A stretch of 8,200 nt of DNA. It comes from Pseudomonadota bacterium (GTDB taxonomy: Bacteria > Myxococcota > Myxococcia > Myxococcales > Myxococcaceae). The notes under the pieces are model-generated. The model was not told the origin of the DNA. It did no database searches and was given only the letters and a program-made list of their open reading frames with translations. Shown here one piece after another: positions 1-5,308 of the stretch. Location: contig JAFADT010000495.1 of NCBI GenBank assembly GCA_023424585.1, forward strand, positions 1-8,200. Reading direction: 5' to 3'. A program made the translations under genes and the position numbers. Every line of letters begins with the position of its first letter. The stretch's first letter is position 1.

Positions 1-1525
1 CTCCATCGTGGTGGGCAACGGCATCACCGCGGCCATCATCTTCATGGCCCGCTACCGGGAGGAGCCCCGCGGGGGGCTGCCCCTGGACGCGGCGCTGCCC
101 CGGGCCTGGGCGGCGACGCTGACGCCCACCTTCGTGGCGTCCTTCGCGGCGGGGCTGGCGTACCTGTCGCTGTCGGTGACGCACTTCCGGGGGTTCAACC
201 AGTTCGGCGTCATCGGCGGGCTGGGCATGGCGCTGTGCTGGGTGTCCACCTACGTCATGCTGCCGCCGCTGCTCGCCGCGCTGGAGGGGCGGCGCCCCAT
301 GGACTTCTCGAACGTCCGGGGCGCGGCGCGGCTGACGTCGGTGCTGGCCCGCGCCGTGGAGCACCGCCGGCGCGCCGTCCAGGGCGTCGCGCTGGCCCTG
401 CTCGGGGCGTCGCTCGTGGCCGTCGTGACGTACCCGGGGCCCCTGGTGGAGGCGGACTTCAACAAGCTCCGCGCGCGAGAGAGCCAGCGCAGCGGTTCGC
501 TCTACTGGGGCCAGCAGGTGGACGCGGTCTTCCAGACCTACCTCACGCCCATCGCCATCGTCGCGGACACGCCCCAGGACCTCCAGCGGGTCGTCGCGGC
601 GCTGGACGCGCGGCAGCGGGCCTTCGGCTCCGACGCGCCGCTTGGAGAGGTGCGCACCGCAAAGACGCTGATGCCGCGGGACGTGGCCGCGAAGCTGCCG
701 CTCATCCACGCGCTGCGCCGGCTGCTGCCGGAGGACCGGGTGGCGCGGCTGTCCCCGGCGGAGCGCGACGAGGCCTCCCGCTTCCTGCCTCCCGCGGACG
801 CGCGTCCTCCCACGTGGGAGGACCTGCCCGCCGCGCTCCGGCAGCCGCTCACCGAGCGGGACGGCACCGTGGGGCGCGTCGCGCTCGCCTACCCCCGGCA
901 GGTGGGCTCCATCGACGCGACGTATGGGCGGCGGCTCACGAACCTCGTCCGGGGCGCCATCCAGGACGCGGGCGTGCCCGCGCTGGCCACGGGGCGCCCG
1001 CTGCTCATCGTGGACATCAACGACTCCGTCCTGCACGACGGGCCCCGGGCCACGCTGCTCGCGTTCCTCGCGGTGACGGTGCTGGTGCTCGCGGTCGTGC
1101 GGCAGCCCGCGTTCGCGGGGGCCGTGCTGCTGGGCCTGCTGATGGGGGTGGTGTGGCTGGTGGGGCTGGCCGCGGCGCTGCGGCTGCGGCTGAACTTCCT
1201 CAACTTCGTGGTGCTGCCCATCACCTTCGGCATCGGCGTGGACTACGCGGCGAACCTGGTGCTGCGCTACCGGCGGGAGGGCCCCGGGTCGTTCACGCGG
1301 GTGATGGACGACACGGGCGGCGCGGTGGCGCTGTGCTCCTCCACGACCATCATCGGCTACGCGTCGCTCCTCTTCTCCGACAACCGGGCCCTGGCGGGCT
1401 TCGGGCTGCTGGCGACGCTGGGCGAGGGGGCCTGCCTCGTCGCGGGGGTGCTGGCCCTGCCCGCCTTCTTCTTCGTGCCCTCCCTCCCCCCGAAGGGGTC
1501 CCGGACGCAATCGACCCACGTCTGA
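1..1525 (+). CDS. MMPL/RND-family exporter, C-terminal part (5' end outside window)
   Basis: The frame is open from base 2 and stops with TGA at 1523-1525; the true start lies upstream, so the GTG codons at 8 and 11 are internal. About 507 residues are visible. They begin in a transmembrane helix that runs into ARYREE (nt 44-61), the landmark that follows TM4 in MMPL/RND proteins. TM5 and TM6 follow (about nt 119-290), then TM7 (about 370-435), an extracytoplasmic domain of about 200 residues (about 440-1050), and TM8-TM12 (about 1055-1480). The C-terminal half has the classic TM10 motif GIGVDYAANL then RYRRE (nt 1229-1273), with the Asp-Tyr pair (codon 1241) that carries protons in this family. 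Such proteins use the proton gradient to move lipids or hydrophobic molecules across the inner membrane; hopanoid exporters (HpnN) and mycobacterial MmpL proteins are relatives. The substrate cannot be told from the sequence. The visible first-half TM4 seems to lack the Asp. Family is secure, subfamily is not. Confidence 0.9.
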   Translation, partial: SIVVGNGITAAIIFMARYREEPRGGLPLDAALPRAWAATLTPTFVASFAAGLAYLSLSVTHFRGFNQFGVIGGLGMALCWVSTYVMLPPLLAALEGRRPMDFSNVRGAARLTSVLARAVEHRRRAVQGVALALLGASLVAVVTYPGPLVEADFNKLRARESQRSGSLYWGQQVDAVFQTYLTPIAIVADTPQDLQRVVAALDARQRAFGSDAPLGEVRTAKTLMPRDVAAKLPLIHALRRLLPEDRVARLSPAERDEASRFLPPADARPPTWEDLPAALRQPLTERDGTVGRVALAYPRQVGSIDATYGRRLTNLVRGAIQDAGVPALATGRPLLIVDINDSVLHDGPRATLLAFLAVTVLVLAVVRQPAFAGAVLLGLLMGVVWLVGLAAALRLRLNFLNFVVLPITFGIGVDYAANLVLRYRREGPGSFTRVMDDTGGAVALCSSTTIIGYASLLFSDNRALAGFGLLATLGEGACLVAGVLALPAFFFVPSLPPKGSRTQSTHV

Positions 1526-1539
1526 GGCGCGTGTAGGCT
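1511..1539 (+). promoter_or_regulatory. Putative sigma70-type promoter for the serine hydrolase gene
   Basis: TCGACC (1511-1516, 4 of 6 matches to TTGACA) and TAGGCT (1534-1539, TAnnnT type) are separated by exactly 17 bases. Transcription would start near 1546, giving a short leader that holds the Shine-Dalgarno sequence for the ATG at 1559. The -35 lies inside the last codons of the upstream exporter gene. This is a pattern match in a GC-rich genome and could be chance; it would let the hydrolase be expressed independently of the exporter. Confidence 0.35.
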
Positions 1540-1544
1540 CATGC

Positions 1545-1551
1545 GAGGGAG
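1545..1551 (+). promoter_or_regulatory. Shine-Dalgarno sequence deciding the ATG at 1559
   Basis: GAGGGAG at 1545-1551 ends 7 bases before the ATG at 1559. The in-frame ATG at 1541 lies just before this site and has no comparable purine run upstream. Starting at 1559 also puts the signal peptide at the very N-terminus. The site therefore favours 1559 as the true start. Confidence 0.6.
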
Positions 1552-1558
1552 AGACCGA

Positions 1559-3046
1559 ATGCGCTGGAACCCGTCGCGCCTCCTGGGCGTGCTGACCGTG
1601 GCCCTGCTGTGCATCCCTGTCGCCGCGGGCGCGGCGACGCGGCAGCAGGCGCTGGACCGGCTGCTGACGCAGTACCACCAGCTGCGCCAGTTCAACGGCG
1701 CGGCGCTCGTCGCCAACGAGAAGGGCATCGTCCTGAAGAAGGCCTATGGCCAGGCCAACTTCGAATGGAGCGTGCCCAACACGCCGGACACGAAGTTCCG
1801 CATCGCGTCCGTGACCAAGCAGTTCACGGCCATGGTCATCCTCCAGCTGGTCGCGGAGGGGAAGCTGAAGCTCGACGACACGCTGGCGTCGGCCCTGCCG
1901 GACTACCGCAAGGACACGGGCTCGCGCATCACCCTCACCCACCTGCTCAACCACACGTCCGGCATCCCCAGCTACACGAACGCGCCGGACTTCTTCTCCA
2001 AGGTGTCGCGCAACCCCTACCCCGTCGCGGACTTCGTGAAGCAGTTCGCCAGCGGGGACCTGGAGTTCGAGCCCGGCTCGAAGTTCGCCTACAACAACTC
2101 CGGCTATTACCTGCTGGGCGCCATCATCGAGCGCGTCACCGGCAAGACGTATGCGGAGGCGGTGCAGGAGCGCATCTTCACGCCGCTGGGCATGAAGGAC
2201 TCCGGCTACGACGTCTCCACCACGGTGCTCCCCAAGCGGGCCAGCGGCTACGAGCGCTCGCCGGACGGCTACGTGAACGCCACCTACCTGGACATGTCCC
2301 TGCCGTACGCCGCCGGGTCGCTGTACTCGACGGTGGAGGACCTCTACCGCTGGGACCGCGCGCTCTACGAGAACACGCTGCTGCCGGAGGCCCTGAAGCA
2401 GCGGATGTTCACGCCCGGCCTGGAGAACTACGGCTTCGGCCTGCGCATGGACCCGCTGCCGCTGAGCGACGGCAAGACGGTGCTCGCCACCATCGGCCAC
2501 AGCGGCGGCCTCAACGGGTTCAGCTCGCGCATCTACCGCGTGCCCGCGAGCAGGGAGGTGGTCATCCTCCTGGACAACACGGCGCGCGGCGACAAGCTCA
2601 AGGAGCTGTCCGTCGGCCTGTTCAGCGTGCTCCACGGCATCCCGCCCCAGGCGCCCCGCGAGGGCATCCGGGAGCTGCTGAGCAGGCGGCTCGACCGGGA
2701 GCCCATCGCGAAGACCCTCGCGTACTACCGGGAGCTGAAGGCCTCGAAGCCGGACGCGTATGACTTCTCCGACGGGGAGCTCAACAGCCTGGGCTACAAG
2801 CTGCTCCGGATGAAGCGCGCGGCGGACGCCGTCGAAGTCTTCAAGCTCAACGTGGAGATGTTCCCGCGGGTGGGCAACGTCTACGACAGCCTGGGGGAGG
2901 CGTACCTCGCCGTCGGCGACAAGGCGCGGGCGCGCGTGAACTACCGCAAGGCCCTGGAGCTGGACCCCAAGAACGCCAACGCGGCGGAGGCGCTCCAGAA
3001 GCTGGAGGCGCCGTCCGGGGCGCCCGCAACGAAGGTGGTGCCCTAG
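1559..3046 (+). CDS. Secreted beta-lactamase-like (class C/PBP fold) serine hydrolase with C-terminal TPR
   Basis: The product has 495 residues. Residues 1-25 form a signal peptide (basic MRWNPSR, hydrophobic core, likely cleavage after AGA), so it is exported. The catalytic domain (about 35-365) has the three landmarks of the class C beta-lactamase/DD-peptidase/esterase superfamily: SVTK at 84-87 (nucleophile Ser84, general-base Lys87), YNN at 178-180, and HSG at 314-316 in place of KTG. The C-terminal 85 residues contain one clear TPR (VYDSLGEAYLAVGD through ALELDPKNA) and a weaker preceding helical pair. The family includes peptidases, esterases and a few true beta-lactamases, so the substrate (peptidoglycan peptide, D-amino acid ester or lipid ester) is open. 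The TPR suggests a protein partner. ATG 1559 was preferred over the in-frame ATG 1541 because of the GAGGGAG site. The gene starts 33 bases after the exporter and may be co-transcribed with it or use its own promoter. No lipobox is present. Confidence 0.9.
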   Translation: MRWNPSRLLGVLTVALLCIPVAAGAATRQQALDRLLTQYHQLRQFNGAALVANEKGIVLKKAYGQANFEWSVPNTPDTKFRIASVTKQFTAMVILQLVAEGKLKLDDTLASALPDYRKDTGSRITLTHLLNHTSGIPSYTNAPDFFSKVSRNPYPVADFVKQFASGDLEFEPGSKFAYNNSGYYLLGAIIERVTGKTYAEAVQERIFTPLGMKDSGYDVSTTVLPKRASGYERSPDGYVNATYLDMSLPYAAGSLYSTVEDLYRWDRALYENTLLPEALKQRMFTPGLENYGFGLRMDPLPLSDGKTVLATIGHSGGLNGFSSRIYRVPASREVVILLDNTARGDKLKELSVGLFSVLHGIPPQAPREGIRELLSRRLDREPIAKTLAYYRELKASKPDAYDFSDGELNSLGYKLLRMKRAADAVEVFKLNVEMFPRVGNVYDSLGEAYLAVGDKARARVNYRKALELDPKNANAAEALQKLEAPSGAPATKVVP

Positions 3047-3072
3047 CCGCGCCGGATGTGAGCGAATGCGGC

Positions 3073-3101
3073 CCGCGCTCCGGGCGTTGTCCGGGGCGCG
3101 G
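3073..3101 (+). terminator. Strong GC hairpin between hydrolase and GST genes
   Basis: CCGCGCTCCGG (3073-3083) pairs with CCGGGGCGCGG (3091-3101) in an 11-bp stem with a single G-U wobble and a 7-base loop (3084-3090). It starts 26 bases after the hydrolase stop codon and ends 29 bases before the GST start. No T-run follows, as is common for terminators in very GC-rich genomes. It could instead be an mRNA-stabilising or leader structure for the GST gene. Confidence 0.4.
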
Positions 3102-3117
3102 TCCACGGGGTGCTCAC

Positions 3118-3125
3118 GGGAGGTG
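3118..3125 (+). promoter_or_regulatory. Consensus Shine-Dalgarno sequence for the GST gene
   Basis: GGGAGGTG (3118-3125) matches the anti-SD almost completely, and its GGAGG core ends 7 bases before the ATG at 3131. The in-frame GTG at 3110 lies before this site and would start inside the leader, so it is not the start. This is the strongest ribosome binding site in the window. Confidence 0.8.
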
Positions 3126-3130
3126 TCCGA

Positions 3131-3703
3131 ATGAAGCTCTATTTCAATCCGCGCAGCCGGGCGGTCATTGGCAAGTGGATGCTCGACGAGGCGGGGGTCG
3201 AGTACGAGATCGTGCCCATCGACCTGGAGAAGCGGGAGCAGAAGTCGCCGGAGTTCCTCGCGGTGAACCCGGCCGGCAAGCTGCCCGCGCTGGTGGATGG
3301 AGCCGCGCGCGTGTTCGAGAACACGGCCCTCTGTCTCTACATCGCGGACAGGTATCCGCAGGCGAAGCTGGCGCCGAAGGTGGATGCGCCGGAGCGCGGC
3401 CGGTACCTGTCGCTGATGGTGTACTCGACGTCGCAGCTGGAGCCGTCCATGGGCGACCACATGTCGAAGCTCCCCCTGCTGCCGCAGCGCGGGTGGGTGG
3501 AGTACCCGCAGGCGCTGGATGCCGTGGAGCGCGAGCTGGGGGACGGCCCCTACCTCTTCGGCGACTGGTTCACCGCGGCGGACGTGATGATCGGCTCCAT
3601 GTTCATCTACCAGCGCATGCTGGGCGGTGCGACGGGCCGGCCCGGGCTGGAGGCCTACGTGGACCGGCTGATGGCGCGTCCCAAGTGCATGAAGCTGCGC
3701 TGA
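3131..3703 (+). CDS. Glutathione S-transferase-like protein
   Basis: A soluble 190-residue protein with both halves of the GST fold. The N-terminal thioredoxin-like domain (1-76) opens with MKLYFNPRSRAV, where Ser9 is the candidate glutathione-activating residue. It contains NPAGKLPAL (46-54) with the conserved cis-Pro52, and ENTALCLYIADRYP (63-76), where Glu63 and the next residue normally hold the gamma-glutamyl group of glutathione; Asn64 replaces the usual Ser or Asp. The helical C-terminal domain carries GPYLFGDWFTAADVMIGS (139-156), with the T-x-x-D N-capping box (Thr148, Asp151) that nucleates folding. It probably conjugates or reduces electrophilic or peroxidised compounds with glutathione or a similar thiol; the substrate cannot be read. 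It is slightly shorter than the usual 200-220 residues because it stops soon after the RP that follows the last main helix. ATG 3131 was chosen from the consensus SD. Strong hairpins flank the gene, so it is likely its own unit. Confidence 0.9.
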   Translation: MKLYFNPRSRAVIGKWMLDEAGVEYEIVPIDLEKREQKSPEFLAVNPAGKLPALVDGAARVFENTALCLYIADRYPQAKLAPKVDAPERGRYLSLMVYSTSQLEPSMGDHMSKLPLLPQRGWVEYPQALDAVERELGDGPYLFGDWFTAADVMIGSMFIYQRMLGGATGRPGLEAYVDRLMARPKCMKLR

Positions 3704-3709
3704 GGCTCA

Positions 3710-3758
3710 GGGCGCGGCACCCGCGCGCCGCGCCCGAGGTCCGCCGCTTCGCGGACCT
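3710..3758 (+). terminator. Two tandem perfect hairpins after the GST gene
   Basis: Hairpin 1: GGGCGCGG (3710-3717) with CCGCGCCC (3728-3735), 8 bp, 10-base loop. Hairpin 2: AGGTCCGC (3737-3744) with GCGGACCT (3751-3758), 8 bp, 6-base loop CGCTTC. They are one base apart and begin 6 bases after the GST stop. There is no T-tract. Position and pairing suggest a tandem terminator or a 3'-end stabilising structure for the GST transcript. Confidence 0.45.
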
Positions 3759-3937
3759 GGAGACGCGCTGCCCCACTGGAGCGGCCGGGCACGCCAGAGG
3801 GCCTCGCCGCGCCCGGCGCGCTCCTCGCGGGCCCGGAGGGTGGGTGGCGCCACGGCCAGATGCTCCGCGCCAGCGGCGGCAGGGTGTGGGTGCTTGAGCC
3901 CCGGGCGGGGGAGCGGGCGTCGTCCACGGCGCGCTGA

Positions 3938-3954
3938 CCGGGGGAGTCCCCCGG
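3938..3954 (+). other. Tight hairpin upstream of the histidine kinase gene
   Basis: CCGGGGG (3938-3944) pairs perfectly with CCCCCGG (3948-3954) around a 3-base loop AGT. It ends 40 bases before the kinase ATG at 3995. It may end transcription coming from upstream, or form a leader structure if the kinase promoter is upstream of it. Pairing is seen; function is inferred. Confidence 0.35.
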
Positions 3955-3994
3955 CGCGGTGGCTCCGGGCGGCGGGCGTCCCCACTGTTGGCGC

Positions 3995-5239
3995 ATGGGC
4001 GACGCGAAGGCAGGACCGGACGGGGGGGCCTGGGCGGAGCTGCGGCTGCGGGCGCTGGAGCAGCTGCTGGCGCACCCCGCCGCGGAGCTGCGGCCCACGC
4101 TGGACTTCGCGGGGCAGCTCATCTCGGAGCTGCTGAACGCGGACAAGGTGGACGTCTTCGTCATCGACCATGGCACCCAGTGCCTGGTCGCGCTGGGCGC
4201 GAGCGACACGCCCATGGCCCGCATGGAGAAGTCGCTGGGGCTGGACCGGCTCCAACTGGCCAACGGCGGCCGCGCCGTCCAGGTGTACGAGACGGAGCAG
4301 CCGTTCAGCTCCGGCCGCCTGATGGACGACCCGGAGGAGCTGCCGGGGATCAAGCACCGGCTGGGGGTGCGCTCCGTCCTGATGGTCCCCCTGCCCATCG
4401 GGATGGAGGTCCGCGGCGTCGTCAACGTCGCGTCGGCGCGCGAGGACTTCTTCACCGAGCACGACCTGCGCTTCCTCCAGGCGATGGCGCGCTGCGTGGG
4501 CATGATGGTCCACCGGGTGGAGCTGGTGCAGGAGCTGACGAAGCTGGCCGTGAAGCAGGCGCGCCGCAAGGCCGCCGAGGAGCTCATCACCGTGCTCGCG
4601 CACGACATGGCCAACCACCTGCGGCCCCTGGAGGCCCGCCTCCTGCTCATCCAGCGGCGGGCGGAGCGGCAGCAGGACGTGGAGGACCACCGGGACGCGG
4701 AGGGCGCGACCCAGTCGCTGCGCTCCCTCACCCGGCTCATCAACGACCTGCTGGACGTGGGGCGGCTGGACCAGGGGCTCTTCAGCCTGCGTCTCCAGTG
4801 GGTGGACCTGGCGGGGCTGGCACGGGAGCTGGCCGCCACCGCGACCACGCCGGAGCGCCCGGTGCGTGTGGAGGGGCCCGAGGAGCTGGTGGCGGTGGCG
4901 GACCCCGCCCGCGTGCGGCAGGTGCTGGAGAACCTGGTGGCGAACGCGCACAGGTACTCGCCGCCGGGGCGGCCCGTGGACGTGGCGCTGCGAACGCGGC
5001 CGCGTCCGGAGGGGGAGTGGGTGGAGGTGACGGTGTGCGACCAGGGGACGGGCATCCCGGCCGAGCAGCTGCCCACGCTCTTCGAGCGCTTCGCGCGGGG
5101 GGCGGGCTCCTCGGGCCTGGGGCTGGGGTTGTTCCTCTCGCGGCGCATCGCGGAGGCGCATGGCGGCACGCTGGAGGTGGTCTCCACGTCGAGGACCGGC
5201 ACGTGCTTCGGCCTGTCGCTGCCGGTGGTGGCGGGATAG
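3995..5239 (+). CDS. Soluble GAF-domain sensor histidine kinase (orphan)
   Basis: The product has 414 residues and no membrane segment, so it acts in the cytoplasm. Residues about 38-175 form a GAF domain, a small-molecule or partner-sensing fold. A short helix links to the dimerisation/phosphoacceptor region with AHDMANHLRPLE, where His203 is the predicted phosphorylated residue, followed by a long helical hairpin ending INDLLDVGRLDQG. The catalytic ATPase domain shows every box: N-box ENLVANAHRYS (313-323, Asn314 and Asn318), G1 DQGTGIP (349-355), F-box LFERF (362-366) and G2 GLGLGL (374-379). It should autophosphorylate and pass phosphate to a response regulator, but none is encoded beside it; orphan kinases are common in myxobacteria. 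There is no Shine-Dalgarno before ATG 3995; a weak -10-like CACTGT (3983-3988) would allow a leaderless mRNA. The in-frame GTG at 3959 would add an unconvincing 12-residue tail (Gly/Pro/Arg-rich). The signal sensed is unknown. Confidence 0.9.
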   Translation: MGDAKAGPDGGAWAELRLRALEQLLAHPAAELRPTLDFAGQLISELLNADKVDVFVIDHGTQCLVALGASDTPMARMEKSLGLDRLQLANGGRAVQVYETEQPFSSGRLMDDPEELPGIKHRLGVRSVLMVPLPIGMEVRGVVNVASAREDFFTEHDLRFLQAMARCVGMMVHRVELVQELTKLAVKQARRKAAEELITVLAHDMANHLRPLEARLLLIQRRAERQQDVEDHRDAEGATQSLRSLTRLINDLLDVGRLDQGLFSLRLQWVDLAGLARELAATATTPERPVRVEGPEELVAVADPARVRQVLENLVANAHRYSPPGRPVDVALRTRPRPEGEWVEVTVCDQGTGIPAEQLPTLFERFARGAGSSGLGLGLFLSRRIAEAHGGTLEVVSTSRTGTCFGLSLPVVAG

Positions 5240-5258
5240 GCGGGCAGGCACCGCCGCA

Positions 5259-5292
5259 TGGCGGGAGGCCTCGCGTGGCGGGAGGGCTCGCA
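5259..5292 (+). repeat. 17-base tandem direct repeat before the ABC ATPase promoter
   Basis: Two adjacent 17-base units (5259-5275 and 5276-5292) begin TGGCGGGAGG and match at 15 of 17 positions. A third copy of the first 8 bases, TGGCGGGA, lies at 5229-5236 in the last codons of the kinase gene. The array ends directly beside the putative -10 TAGGGT, so it covers the -35 region and could be a binding site for a regulator. It could also be a chance duplication. Confidence 0.6.
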
Positions 5293-5293
5293 C

Positions 5294-5299
5294 TAGGGT
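5294..5299 (+). promoter_or_regulatory. Putative -10 element for the ABC ATPase gene
   Basis: TAGGGT (5294-5299) fits the TAnnnT form of a -10 box and lies 9 bases before the ATG at 5309, so the mRNA would be leaderless or have only about 3 leader bases. No good -35 is present at 16-18 bases; that space is taken by the 17-base repeat, which would fit an activator-dependent promoter. There is no clear Shine-Dalgarno, which agrees with a leaderless start. Pattern match only. Confidence 0.35.
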
Positions 5300-5308
5300 G
5301 CCGGGGCG

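Larger units (their letters stand above)
3704..3994. other. Intergenic region without a convincing gene
   Basis: These 291 bases separate the GST and kinase genes. They hold the tandem hairpins at 3710-3758, a longer inverted repeat GCCGGGC/GCCCGGC (3784-3790 and 3811-3817), a 10-base palindrome GTGGCGCCAC (3844-3853) and a tight hairpin at 3938-3954. In the GST frame the reading is open beyond the stop to a TGA near 3936, but no start codon with a binding site or recognisable domain is there. I see no gene that can be supported. Confidence 0.6.

Noticed and set aside
235..1536. 433-codon open frame overlapping the exporter gene in another frame
   Set aside because: The product is Gly/Ala/Arg/Pro-rich with no family features, while the other frame has clear MMPL motifs and membrane helices.
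1541..1558. ATG 1541 as start of the serine hydrolase
   Set aside because: It precedes the GAGGGAG ribosome site and would put MRGRDR before the signal peptide; ATG 1559 fits better, although 1541 is not excluded.
1604..1615. Lipoprotein lipobox in the serine hydrolase signal peptide
   Set aside because: The only nearby Cys is preceded by Leu-Leu, not Ala/Gly/Ser, so a signal peptidase I signal is more likely.
1609..2763. 384-codon open frame inside the serine hydrolase gene
   Set aside because: Arg/His/Gly/Ala-rich shadow of the true frame, which has SxxK, YxN and HxG motifs.
3110..3130. GTG 3110 as start of the GST gene
   Set aside because: The consensus Shine-Dalgarno lies inside this stretch and serves ATG 3131, where the GST fold begins.
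3844..3853. 10-base palindrome GTGGCGCCAC as an operator
   Set aside because: Palindromes of this length are frequent in DNA this GC-rich and no promoter element is next to it.
3704..3936. In-frame extension of the GST past its stop, or a gene remnant in the gap
   Set aside because: The frame is open to about 3936, but the residues show no GST or other recognisable pattern, and the GST fold is already complete at 3703.
3959..3994. GTG 3959 as start of the histidine kinase
   Set aside because: The added 12 residues are Gly/Pro/Arg-rich and no well-spaced ribosome site precedes the GTG; the purine run at 3940-3946 is 12 bases away.
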